A stretch of 51,127 nucleotides of DNA from Acidiferrobacterales bacterium (GTDB lineage: Bacteria > Pseudomonadota > Gammaproteobacteria > Acidiferrobacterales > SZUA-150), in contig CAMYII010000061.1 of the NCBI GenBank assembly GCA_947258385.1, forward strand, positions 1 through 51,127. The letters are read 5' to 3'. Positions 17,545 through 25,542 of this stretch are shown in pieces (within the stretch, counting starts at the first letter, position 1; every line of letters begins with the position of its first letter). The translations under genes were made by a program, and so were the position numbers. Under the pieces are notes generated by a model that saw nothing but the letters and a program-made list of their open reading frames with translations, did no database searches and was not told where the DNA came from.

Positions 17545-18159
17545 ATGGATAAATCAAAGTTGCGCGCTGTGCTGCGCGCCAAACGATCGAATCTCCTGCC
17601 CGCACAACAGCAACTGGCATCGCGACAGCTCACCGTCAACGTGGCCGCGAGCAGGCTGTTTCGGACCAGCCGCCACATTGCCTGCTATCTGCCGCATGAT
17701 AGCGAGATTGACCCCACACCCTTGATTGAACGCATCTGGCTGCAGGGCAAAACATGCTACTTACCAGTCATCTCGCACCTTTCCTGGGATTATTTATGGT
17801 TCGCACCACTCGAGCCGGACACTGAATTTACGGTCAACCGCTTCGGTATCCCCGAACCCACCGTGCATCGCCGGGAACTGGTGCGCGCACAACTCCTTGA
17901 TCTCATTCTGGTACCGCTGGTCGGATTCGACCGTGCCGGCAACCGCCTGGGAATGGGTGGGGGATTTTACGACCGCAGTCTCGCTTTTCTGCGGTTCCGC
18001 CGTCATTGGAAGAAACCACACCTGGTCGGTCTTGCCTTTGAACTTCAGCAGGTCGATACAATCGAAGCCGATGAGTGGGATGTGCCGCTGCAGGGCATCG
18101 CAACAGAAAATGGGTTCTATCAGGCGACATCTCATCTTAGAGAGAAAGCATCTCCATGA
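17545..18159 (+). CDS. fau: 5-formyltetrahydrofolate cyclo-ligase
   Basis: Converts 5-formyl-THF to 5,10-methenyl-THF using ATP (ygfA in older naming). The 204 residues show the family pattern: N-terminal basic KLRAVLRAKR, the substrate-loop region LILVPLVGFDRAGNRLGMGGGFYDR (about 120-145) and the late DEWDVPLQGIATE. It is transcribed with 6S RNA just upstream. Its stop overlaps a possible small ORF by the ATGA sequence. Confidence 0.93.
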   Translation: MDKSKLRAVLRAKRSNLLPAQQQLASRQLTVNVAASRLFRTSRHIACYLPHDSEIDPTPLIERIWLQGKTCYLPVISHLSWDYLWFAPLEPDTEFTVNRFGIPEPTVHRRELVRAQLLDLILVPLVGFDRAGNRLGMGGGFYDRSLAFLRFRRHWKKPHLVGLAFELQQVDTIEADEWDVPLQGIATENGFYQATSHLREKASP

Positions 18160-18320
18160 ATCTGTTGCGCATTGATGATATTGTTGTGCAACTCTGTGGA
18201 AACAGGGTCGTTGGAGGTGTCCGAACATTGCGAATATTGCCGGTCGACCGTAAGGAAAGACTGATACGGCGAGGCGCGTCAGGCGAATTCGCGTCGATAG
18301 CGTCTTCTTGGGTAATATAA
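18156..18320 (+). CDS. Possible small ORF after fau
   Basis: A 54-codon reading frame beginning MNLLRIDDIVVQLCGN starts at an ATGA overlap with the fau stop and ends 17 bases before the DUF427 gene. Its only support is this position, since stop/start overlaps suggest translational coupling. I recognise no family. The C-terminal half is basic. It may be spurious. Confidence 0.25.
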   Translation: MNLLRIDDIVVQLCGNRVVGGVRTLRILPVDRKERLIRRGASGEFASIASSWVI

Positions 18321-18337
18321 ACAGGAGCGATCCGGCG

Positions 18338-18658
18338 ATGGACACCCATGCCTGCATACTGCGAAAATCCGACAACGCGGTCCTGGTCCGCGCCGATGCA
18401 GGTCAGGTCTTGCAATTGGGCGAGAGCGTGTATCTCCACCCCGAGTGCATCGATCATACGCGGTTTGAAATCAGCGACCGGATTTACACTTGTCCCGAAA
18501 AAGGGACATGCTTCTGGGTGGACCTGAAAACCGACAAAGGCTTCCTGAACGATGTTGCCTGGGTCTACCCGGAGACCAGACAGGGATTCGAGCATATCGC
18601 GGGATGGTACGGCTTTTACGCGCACCACAGATATTACTACTATGCGGAATGTGACTGA
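18338..18658 (+). CDS. DUF427 family protein
   Basis: A 106-residue cytoplasmic protein of unknown function. The pattern of a short N-terminal strand region, CPEKGTCFWVD in the middle, then DVAWVYPE and a final aromatic stretch resembles DUF427 proteins, which typically read CPYKG...YW...AWxYPxP. The ATG at 18338 follows an AGGAG site. An in-frame start 30 bases upstream lacks one. The C-terminus ends in a run of tyrosines. It lies 3 bases before the EVE-domain gene and is probably co-transcribed with it. Confidence 0.65.
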   Translation: MDTHACILRKSDNAVLVRADAGQVLQLGESVYLHPECIDHTRFEISDRIYTCPEKGTCFWVDLKTDKGFLNDVAWVYPETRQGFEHIAGWYGFYAHHRYYYYAECD

Positions 18659-18661
18659 GCG

Positions 18662-19165
18662 ATGGCGTACTGGTTGGTGAAATCCGAGCCTGATGAGTTC
18701 AGCATCAAGGACCTCAAAAACAGACCAGGCGAGACTGAACACTGGGATGGGGTACGCAATTATCAGGCGCGCAATTTCATGCGTGACCAGATGAAAAAAG
18801 GCGACACGGCCTTCTTTTATCACTCCAATTGTGATGAGCCGGGCATTGCGGGTGTCATCGAAATCGTCCGTGAAGGCTACCCTGACCACACGGCCTTCGA
18901 CCCAAATGACCCGCACTACGACACCAAAAGCACCCCTGATAATCCGCGCTGGTACATGGTGGATGTACGATTCATCCGTGAATTCAAGCGCACCATCTCA
19001 TTGAAAGAATTGAAATCCCAGCGGGCCCTAAAAGACATGCAACTGGTGCAACGGGGCAACCGCCTGTCCGTTATGCCGGTAACGCCCAGGGAGTGGAAAA
19101 CGATCACTGAAATGGAGAATCAACCTCCTGTTGCAAAAAGCACTATGACAAAACGGAGTCCGTAA
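18662..19165 (+). CDS. EVE domain-containing protein
   Basis: A 167-residue single-domain protein of the EVE family (PUA-like fold, related to human THYN1). EVE domains bind modified nucleobases in DNA or RNA, and bacterial ones are often linked to restriction or RNA metabolism. Family marks are the start MAYWLVKSEPDEFS, then WDGVRNYQARNFMR, the KGDTAFFYHSN strand and DVRFIREFKRTISL. No restriction enzyme is nearby, which agrees with the housekeeping-type stand-alone members. The stop codon overlaps the start of the cyclophilin gene (TAATG). Confidence 0.92.
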   Translation: MAYWLVKSEPDEFSIKDLKNRPGETEHWDGVRNYQARNFMRDQMKKGDTAFFYHSNCDEPGIAGVIEIVREGYPDHTAFDPNDPHYDTKSTPDNPRWYMVDVRFIREFKRTISLKELKSQRALKDMQLVQRGNRLSVMPVTPREWKTITEMENQPPVAKSTMTKRSP

Positions 19166-19794
19166 TGAAAAGACCAGTTCGTATCTTATTGCTTGGCTGG
19201 CTGGCACTGGCCATTGTGCTGATTGATGGCATCGCGATCGCGGCGGAGCCAGGCACGAAAAAAATTGCTTACCCAATAGTCCGCATGACGACCAACAAGG
19301 GTGTGGTTGAGGTGGAGCTTTACCGCGACAAGGCGCCGATCACCGTCGACAACTTCCTCAAGTACGTCAAAAACGGCCACTACAACGGCATCATTTTCCA
19401 CCGCGTGATCAAGGGCTTCATGATACAAAGCGGCGGTTTCGGGCCCGGGATGAAGCAAAGACCAACGGGCGCACCGATCAAGAATGAGGCCGATAAGGGT
19501 CTGAAGAATCTGGCCGGCACCATCGCCATGGCGCGCACGTCAGATCCTCATTCGGCTTCGGCCCAGTTCTTTATCAACACGGTTGACAACCATTCGCTCG
19601 ATCACACGGGCAAGACACCCGCAGGCTGGGGTTACGCCGTATTCGGCAGGGTCGTCAAGGGCATGGATGTCGTAAAAAGAATCGAGGACATGCCAACGGG
19701 GGCTGCCGGTCGTTATCGAGACGTGCCGAGGCAGGACGTCATTATCCGCAATGTCGAGCTCGTCGCGACCAAAGGAAAAACAAAAAGCCGCTGA
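19165..19794 (+). CDS. Secreted cyclophilin-type peptidyl-prolyl isomerase
   Basis: Peptidyl-prolyl cis-trans isomerase of the cyclophilin family, probably periplasmic. The 209 residues include a signal peptide (about 1-27, LLLGWLALAIVLIDGIAIAA) and the compact bacterial cyclophilin fold with VEVELYRDKAPITVDNFLKY, the active-site FHRVIKGFMIQSGG (Arg and Phe of catalysis), MARTSDPHSASAQFFIN and the late GYAVFGRVVKGMDVV. PpiA-like in type. It overlaps the EVE gene by one base. Confidence 0.93.
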   Translation: MKRPVRILLLGWLALAIVLIDGIAIAAEPGTKKIAYPIVRMTTNKGVVEVELYRDKAPITVDNFLKYVKNGHYNGIIFHRVIKGFMIQSGGFGPGMKQRPTGAPIKNEADKGLKNLAGTIAMARTSDPHSASAQFFINTVDNHSLDHTGKTPAGWGYAVFGRVVKGMDVVKRIEDMPTGAAGRYRDVPRQDVIIRNVELVATKGKTKSR

Positions 19795-19932
19795 GGGTGC
19801 AAAACTCCTCGCAACACAGGCCGGTTACAGCGGCGCAACACCCGCGGCGTTAGGTGGGCTGCGGTATCGGATTTACGCAAACTCTAGCACCTATCTCAAA
19901 ATACCTTCCACCCCCTGGTGCTGGGGAACGAA

Positions 19933-20027
19933 CGCAGAGGCTGCGGAGGCGCAAAGGTCGCGAAGAAAGCAAAAACGCTTTATTTTGAAGTATTCTCTGC
20001 GTCCTCTGCACCTTGGCGTGCTTTGCG
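19933..20027. repeat. Imperfect inverted repeat, 35-bp arms
   Basis: The arms at 19933-19967 and 19993-20027 pair imperfectly around a 25-base A/T-rich centre. Both arms are built from short CGCAGAGG, CGCAAAGG and CTTTGCG words. This resembles the word-rich hairpins scattered in many bacterial genomes. It shares the 376-base gap after the cyclophilin gene with repeat copy 2. Confidence 0.6.
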
Positions 20028-20053
20028 TGGCTTCCAGGGCGTGAAGGCTTGCT

Positions 20054-20170
20054 GAGCGTTTGATTTTGAGACGGGGTCTAGTCACGTCGCGGGCCCCTGC
20101 GGTCCAGGGACGCACCGCCTGCGAAACCGAGGATGTAATAAGTCCATGGGTGGACTTTTTCAGCGGTCGC
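20054..20170 (+). repeat. Dispersed intergenic repeat, copy 2
   Basis: It contains GCGTTTGATTTTGAGAC, CAGGGACGCACCGCCTGCGAA, GAGGATGTAATAAGTCCATG and GGACTTTTTCAGC, matching in order the conserved blocks of copy 1. It ends at the ilvA stop codon, so on the minus strand the TGGACTT/AAGTCCA hairpin is the first structure after ilvA and may act as its terminator. Confidence 0.65.
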
Positions 20171-21682
20171 TTAACTGAGAAATAGCTTATAGGCGGGGTT
20201 GTCCGTCTCCTCCGCATACCGATACCCCAGACTATCGAGAAAGCGTTGAAACGCCTTCTTATCTTGAGGCGGGACCTGCATCCCCGCCAGCACCCGGCCG
20301 AAATCCGCGCCATGGTTGCGGTAATGAAAGAGGCTGATATTCCAGTTGGTTCCCATCTTGTTCAGAAAATTCAACAGCGCGCCGGGGCGCTCGGGGAACT
20401 CAAAACGGTACAGGATTTCATGCTGCGCGTTGGGTGCCCGGCCGCCCACCAGATGACGGATATGCAGCTTGGCCATTTCGTTGTCCGTCATATCGAGCGT
20501 CTCGTAGCCATGTTCGCGCAAGGCGGCGACCAATTTTTCGATCTCCCCCGCGTCAGCGATCTGCACGCCGACAAACACATGGGCCTGTTCGGGGTCGGCG
20601 TAACGGTAATTGAACTCGGTAATACCGCGGTTGCCAATGACCGAGCAAAATTTGCGGAAACTTCCGGGGATCTCCGGAATGCTCACCGCCAGGATGGCCT
20701 CGCGGCGCTCGCCAACCTCGGCGCGCTCGGAAACATAGCGCAGCCGATCAAAATTGACGTTCGCGCCGGAGGCGATCGCCACCAGCTGCGCATCCTTGAG
20801 CCGCTCCCGTTGCACGTATGTCTTGAGACCGGCGAAGGCCAAGGCACCGGCCGGCTCCAGTATCGAGCGGCGGTCCTCGAAGATATCCTTCATGGCGGCA
20901 CAGACCTCGTCGTTGGTCACGACGATGACCTCGTCGACGACCTTCCGGGCCAGACGCAAGGTCTCCTTACCCACCTGTCGGACCGCTACGCCGTCGACGA
21001 AGATTCCAACGTGGTCCAGCTTGACGCGCCGGCCGGCCGCCAGTGAACGCGCCATGGCATCGGCCTCCTCGGGCTCGACGCCAATGATCTTGACTTCGGG
21101 TCGCAGCGCCTTGATGTAGACCCCAATACCCGCGATGAGCCCGCCGCCGCCAACGGGCACAAACACGGCGTCGAGCCTGCCGCTGTGTTGCTTGAGGATC
21201 TCGAAGCCGATGGTGCCCTGCCCGGCGATAACATCGGGATCATCATAAGGATGGATGAACGTAAGGGCGCGTTTCTGACCCAGCCCAAGGGCGTGCTCGT
21301 AGGCCGCATCGTAGTTGTCACCGTGCAATACGACGCTGCCTCCCAGCCTGCGCACGGCATCAACCTTGATCTCAGGCGTTGTACGGGGCATCACAATGAC
21401 CGCCCGCGTCCCGAGCTTGGCCGCCGCAAGCGCCACACCCTGGGCATGGTTTCCCGCCGATGCCGCCACCACGCCTTTTTGCAGCAGCGCCTTCGGCAGG
21501 CCTGCCATCTTGTTATAGGCGCCGCGCAGCTTGAACGAAAACACCGCTTGTTCGTCCTCGCGCTTGAGCCAGACGTCGCTGCCCAAACGCCGCGACAGCA
21601 GCGGCGCGTGGTCAAGCGGGGTTTCGCGGGCGACATCGTACACCCTGGAGGTGAGGATCCTCTTCAAATACTTCTGCGGCAT
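20171..21682 (-). CDS. ilvA: Threonine ammonia-lyase, biosynthetic
   Basis: PLP enzyme converting threonine to 2-oxobutanoate, the first committed step of isoleucine synthesis. The protein is 503 residues, full biosynthetic length. The catalytic part (about 1-320) has the PLP lysine in FSFKLRGAYNKM, the SAGNHAQGVA stretch and the glycine-rich PVGGGGLIAGIG phosphate cradle. Two ACT-like regulatory domains follow (about 325-503), which bind isoleucine and valine in E. coli. I start it at the ATG at 21682. The open frame runs far upstream antisense to rpiA, but that extension has no similarity. It is divergent from rpiA. Confidence 0.95.
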   Translation of the reverse strand: MPQKYLKRILTSRVYDVARETPLDHAPLLSRRLGSDVWLKREDEQAVFSFKLRGAYNKMAGLPKALLQKGVVAASAGNHAQGVALAAAKLGTRAVIVMPRTTPEIKVDAVRRLGGSVVLHGDNYDAAYEHALGLGQKRALTFIHPYDDPDVIAGQGTIGFEILKQHSGRLDAVFVPVGGGGLIAGIGVYIKALRPEVKIIGVEPEEADAMARSLAAGRRVKLDHVGIFVDGVAVRQVGKETLRLARKVVDEVIVVTNDEVCAAMKDIFEDRRSILEPAGALAFAGLKTYVQRERLKDAQLVAIASGANVNFDRLRYVSERAEVGERREAILAVSIPEIPGSFRKFCSVIGNRGITEFNYRYADPEQAHVFVGVQIADAGEIEKLVAALREHGYETLDMTDNEMAKLHIRHLVGGRAPNAQHEILYRFEFPERPGALLNFLNKMGTNWNISLFHYRNHGADFGRVLAGMQVPPQDKKAFQRFLDSLGYRYAEETDNPAYKLFLS

Positions 21683-21890
21683 GGCGTTAATCTGTCGGCA
21701 ATGTTGCTTATATGCTAAGACAGTACCACAAATCGGCCATCGGGGCTGGCCGGCCACCGCCGTCACCGCGCCGCGCGCCTCGGCCGGCCCCCCAGTGAGT
21801 ACCCGTGCGCTGTCTTGAGGCGGCACTTCTTTGCCCGCCCGATTAAGGGTATGCTCTCGGGCCTTCCAGTCAGATAAATTGGGAACGACT

Positions 21891-22547
21891 ATGACCCCGG
21901 ATGAAATGAAAAAGGCGGCCGCGCTGGCGGCCCTGGAATATGTCGAGTCGGATACCGTGGTCGGCGTTGGTACCGGCTCCACCGCCAACCACTTTATCGA
22001 TGCCTTGGCGACGATCAAGGGCAAGCTCGATGGTGCTGTCGCGAGCTCCGACGCCACCGCCGCGCGGCTGCGCGGCCATGGCATACCGGTGCTCGACCTC
22101 AATGCGACCGGCGGGCTGCCGCTGTACGTCGACGGCGCCGACGAAGCCACCCGGCACCTGCACCTGATCAAGGGCGGCGGCGGCGCACTGACGCGGGAGA
22201 AAATCGTCGCCGCCGCAAGCGAAAAGTTTGTCTGCGTGGCCGATAGTTCCAAGCTTGTGGATGTGCTGGGTAAGTTCCCATTGCCGGTGGAAGTCATCCC
22301 CATGGCCCGCAGTTACGTCGCCCGGGAGATCGTCAAGCTCGGCGGAGATCCGGCGCTGCGCGAGGGCTTTACCACGGACAATGGCAATGTCATTCTCGAT
22401 GTATACAACCTGCAGATCCTGAAACCCGTGGACCTCGAGGAAACCCTCAACCACATCGCCGGCGTGGTCACCAACGGCATCTTCGCCCGGCGTCCGGCCG
22501 ATGTGCTGATTCTGGGAACCCCCGAAGGCGTTGACACGCTGACCTGA
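21891..22547 (+). CDS. rpiA: Ribose-5-phosphate isomerase A
   Basis: Interconverts ribose-5-phosphate and ribulose-5-phosphate in the pentose phosphate pathway. The 218 residues carry the family motifs [14 protein letters not shown] (phosphate loop), [18 protein letters not shown] (catalytic Asp region) and [13 protein letters not shown] (catalytic Glu), plus [10 protein letters not shown]. The ATG at 21891 begins the MTPDEMKK N-terminus expected for the family. An upstream reading to 21831 is unsupported. Confidence 0.96.
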   Translation: MTPDEMKKAAALAALEYVESDTVVGVGTGSTANHFIDALATIKGKLDGAVASSDATAARLRGHGIPVLDLNATGGLPLYVDGADEATRHLHLIKGGGGALTREKIVAAASEKFVCVADSSKLVDVLGKFPLPVEVIPMARSYVAREIVKLGGDPALREGFTTDNGNVILDVYNLQILKPVDLEETLNHIAGVVTNGIFARRPADVLILGTPEGVDTLT

Positions 22548-22629
22548 TGCCCTCTGGCGCCGCGATGCGTCGGATTCTCAGTCGGGCGCATGCGTCGTTC
22601 AGGGACCTTTTTGGCTCCTTAGGGCCCGC

Positions 22630-23343
22630 TCATTGGCTGCTGAAATAGATATTACCGTAATGTGCGGTGGCGGCTAATCCGGAGTTATCGGTATCGGTCA
22701 TAATCGCGATGGCGTCGGCCTTGGTGACGTCCTCGCCGAAATAACGCCGGAAATCTTCCCTGACGTTCCGCTTCTCTTTCAACGCTATGCCTACCTTCGC
22801 TGTGCCGGATCGTACTGCCACCATGTGGGTGTTAGCAGTAAAGGCGTTTGGCCAGGCACTGTTCGCGGGCTGGTTGCTGGACCATACATAATCCAGCGCC
22901 CGGGTTTTCCAGAACAGCAAACCACCCGAGAACACGACGTATATCCTCGCCGGATAGTCGTCACCCGCTTTGGTCCGTTCATCGACACCATCGAGCACAT
23001 TGTCGACCTTCCAGGTCCAGTTCAGATACGGCGTTTTGGTCAGGTCAACGCTCTGTTTTTTGTACAGACCCGAGGCCGTAACCTTGCTCGTGGCCATCAG
23101 TAACCAGCCGTCGTCCTGCTTGACCAGTTGGTAAGCGGTCTTGCCGCTGAAAACCTTCTCCTTCCAACCTGAGAGATCACCATCGGTAAAGTTGCCGATT
23201 TCCAACTCCGCGGCCCACGCCGCGGTCGACCCGACTATGCCAAGCGCGATGATCGCGGTGGCCACTTGTCGATAGACCCCTTGATGCGCCGGACGGGCAT
23301 CCCCCCCGCGCCTGTGATGAAAGACAAAAACACTGACTTGCAT
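22630..23343 (-). CDS. DUF3047 family secreted protein
   Basis: Protein of unknown function with the DUF3047 pattern: GNFTDGDLSGWKEKVFSGKTAY after a signal sequence, NWTWKVDNVLDG, DDYPARIYVVF, the W-rich region with TRALDYVWSSN, and the typical end MTDTDNSGLAATAHYGNIYF. The hydrophobic ATAIIALGIVGSTAAWA segment is a signal peptide ending before AELEIG, so the protein is probably periplasmic. The N-terminus is uncertain: the ATG at 23343 gives a long basic lead, and a GTG nearer the hydrophobic segment is possible. It is divergent from the acyltransferase gene. Confidence 0.8.
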   Translation of the reverse strand: MQVSVFVFHHRRGGDARPAHQGVYRQVATAIIALGIVGSTAAWAAELEIGNFTDGDLSGWKEKVFSGKTAYQLVKQDDGWLLMATSKVTASGLYKKQSVDLTKTPYLNWTWKVDNVLDGVDERTKAGDDYPARIYVVFSGGLLFWKTRALDYVWSSNQPANSAWPNAFTANTHMVAVRSGTAKVGIALKEKRNVREDFRRYFGEDVTKADAIAIMTDTDNSGLAATAHYGNIYFSSQ

Positions 23344-23474
23344 TACGCTAGCGACTACCAAATTCCGGGCCGCCCGATCTATACCAACCGTTATCGGACA
23401 GCACGGCGCACACAGACCCATGCCCGGTTAAGACCCTTGATATGCTAGAATCAGTCGCTCTGCGCACAAAAATG

Positions 23475-23487
23475 AATTGTCACAATT
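23475..23487. promoter_or_regulatory. 13-bp palindrome, possible operator
   Basis: AATTGTCACAATT is a perfect palindrome around a central C in the region between the DUF3047 and acyltransferase genes. It could be an operator. I cannot name a regulator. Confidence 0.3.
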
Positions 23488-23571
23488 ACAATGACCCTGT
23501 TTACGCGGTATTGCCTCGCCATGCATCCGCGCCGTTGCGCCCTGCAAGCTCGCGTTGAGATGATCGTTTAA

Positions 23572-24453
23572 GTGGCAGCGATTGGCAAGCTTATCTTATG
23601 GCTTATGGCCGCCCTGCCGTTAAGGGTGGTACATGGCATCGGCACGGCCGTTGGCTGGGGCCTGGTGGTGGTTCCCAACCGGCGGCGACGCACTACAGAG
23701 ACCAACCTGTCGTTGTGTTACCCGGAAATATCACACGGCGAAAGCGTACGCCTGTCGCGCGAGAGCCTGATCGAAACCGGCAGGGGGCTGACGGAAACGA
23801 GCGCACTGTGGTTGCGCCAGGACGACAAAATCCTGCCTCTGGTCAGACGCACTAGCGGGGAAGAGCAACTTAGCGATGCCTTTGCCGAAAACAGGGGTGT
23901 GATCCTGGCCGTACCGCATCTGGGCGCGTGGGAAATGGTCGGATTGTACTGCTCTGCACACTATCCAATCACTAGCCTCTACCGCCCGCCCCCGATCGCC
24001 GCGATGGAACCGTTGATGCGGCAAGCGCGCGAGCGCCTCGGGGCACGCCTGGTACCGACCGATGCTAACGGCATACGCGCCCTCTATAAGGCGCTTTCAA
24101 AGGGCGAGATGGTAGGCATTCTTCCGGACCAGGACCCCGCCGCTGGCACTGGGGTTTTTGCGCCCTTCTTCGGCGTGGCCGCCAACACGATGGTGCTGCT
24201 ATCGCGCCTGGCGTCGAAGACCCAGGCGCCCGTGATTTTCGCCTACGCCGAACGCCTGTCGAAGGGTCGTGGCTATCATTTGCATTTTCTGCGTGGCGCC
24301 GCCGGGATCAATGACCGAGACCTCGAACGCTCCGCCGCCGAGGTCAACGGCATGGTGGAGCAGTGTGTGCGGCGATTACCCCAGCAATACCTCTGGTGTT
24401 ACAAACGATTTCGCACCCGCCCACCCGGCGAGCCCCGGCTCTACCTTAAATGA
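23572..24453 (+). CDS. LpxL/HtrB-type lysophospholipid acyltransferase
   Basis: Predicted inner-membrane acyltransferase adding a secondary acyl chain to lipid A or a similar lipid. The 293 residues start with a membrane segment (LILWLMAALPLRVVHGIG) and contain the HxxxxE catalytic motif as HLGAWE (in AVPHLGAWEMV), the SLYRPP motif, and GILPDQDPAAGTGVFAPFFG, which matches the LpxL/LpxM GxxxDQ region. The start is a GTG without a clear ribosome-binding site. Whether the acceptor is lipid A or something else is not decided by the sequence. Confidence 0.85.
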   Translation: MAAIGKLILWLMAALPLRVVHGIGTAVGWGLVVVPNRRRRTTETNLSLCYPEISHGESVRLSRESLIETGRGLTETSALWLRQDDKILPLVRRTSGEEQLSDAFAENRGVILAVPHLGAWEMVGLYCSAHYPITSLYRPPPIAAMEPLMRQARERLGARLVPTDANGIRALYKALSKGEMVGILPDQDPAAGTGVFAPFFGVAANTMVLLSRLASKTQAPVIFAYAERLSKGRGYHLHFLRGAAGINDRDLERSAAEVNGMVEQCVRRLPQQYLWCYKRFRTRPPGEPRLYLK

Positions 24454-24500
24454 GCGCACACCGTTGCTTCGCGCGGCATCGGGCGTGCGACCGCGCGACT

Positions 24501-25241
24501 TCATTGCGACAGGCCTGTGACGCTGCTTAATAACATATTGTACTGCGGCTTTCGCTTCGACTGGTAAGTGATGCGCACGGGCAGATACCCCAATGAAGGC
24601 GCGCACCAGAACGCCGTGTTTCTTCTACGAGAGGAATTGTCCTTAACGCTTTCGATCTTAACGACGTCGAATGGCCCGGCGGGCGTTTCGATATGCCCAT
24701 TGCCAACAATGTGAAACCTGTAGCTCCTCAGTCTGCTCTTGTCGAGAACAGTGTAATTCAGGCTCTCACGGTTGTGTTGCAAATCGAACATTACGGCAAG
24801 CTGAACAACAAACCTGTCCAACGTTCCATCTGGTATGTTCATCGTACTGGTGCTTTCTTGTCTGACGATCTTCACGGCATGACGGGTCCAATCAAAGACC
24901 GAGTGATAATTTCTGCTTTTATCGCCGTTAAGTAATTGATAGCGATATTCCAAAGGCACCACGGCATCATCACGCATGGTCCAACGGCTTACTTCCTGCG
25001 CCTGCACGTGTCGTGCCCATGACATGATGCCAGCGGGTCTGGCGAGGGACTCGTAGACGTAAGTCTGGTCTTTCTGGCGAGACAGCCTGACGCGGGTGCT
25101 TGCCAACTTGAACCCTGACCTTTTGACCACATACTCCGCCTCAAAGGGGTTTACTTGTACGGAAGGCTCAGCATACGCGTCTAGCCAAGCAATGCCGGTG
25201 ATCGTGATACACGTCAATTGAACCATCCTAGGTGTAATCAT
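24501..25241 (-). CDS. DUF3108 family secreted protein
   Basis: A 246-residue protein of unknown function with a signal peptide (about 1-24, ending near DAYA-EP) and the DUF3108 pattern: NPFEAEYVVKRSGFKLAST, YVYESLARPAGIMSW, the middle DGTLDRFVVQLAVMFDL, and an end GYLPVRITYQSK. DUF3108 proteins are predicted periplasmic beta-rich proteins often near envelope genes. Here it faces away from uppP, and the acyltransferase gene converges on it. Confidence 0.82.
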   Translation of the reverse strand: MITPRMVQLTCITITGIAWLDAYAEPSVQVNPFEAEYVVKRSGFKLASTRVRLSRQKDQTYVYESLARPAGIMSWARHVQAQEVSRWTMRDDAVVPLEYRYQLLNGDKSRNYHSVFDWTRHAVKIVRQESTSTMNIPDGTLDRFVVQLAVMFDLQHNRESLNYTVLDKSRLRSYRFHIVGNGHIETPAGPFDVVKIESVKDNSSRRRNTAFWCAPSLGYLPVRITYQSKRKPQYNMLLSSVTGLSQ

Positions 25242-25542
25242 CGGTGTTCAATGTTGTTCTATGGTTGGCCCTGAAAACTGATTTACGGCATTGCCACAGC
25301 GCATACCCCAAATATGCACTGGCAGCATCCATCATGCGCTTGCACCTCGACCCCAGTTTTCATGAGCGGTTCATTAAAACAGTCATGGCTCCAACCAACA
25401 GCGGCTATCGTCGGCATGCCTGTTTATACTATAGTAGACAATTCGATATGCAGCGGGCGGAAATGGCGCCGCTGACGATAGGCGTAATTGCCGTGCAAAC
25501 TGCAGCTCTCAGACTTTGAGTCATAGATAACGGATATTGTCC
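25242..25542. other. Divergent promoter region, DUF3108/uppP
   Basis: About 300 bases between the two divergent genes. There is an AT-rich patch near 25425-25440 (TTTATACTATAGTAG) that could be a -10 element for uppP. A weak open frame crosses it but has no recognisable family or ribosome-binding site. Confidence 0.3.

Noticed and set aside
20171-22303. A 710-residue version of IlvA
   Set aside because: The extra N-terminal 207 residues are antisense to rpiA and of low complexity. The family start is the ATG at 21682.
25244-25519. A 91-codon plus-strand frame before uppP
   Set aside because: No ribosome-binding site or family, and it covers the likely uppP promoter.
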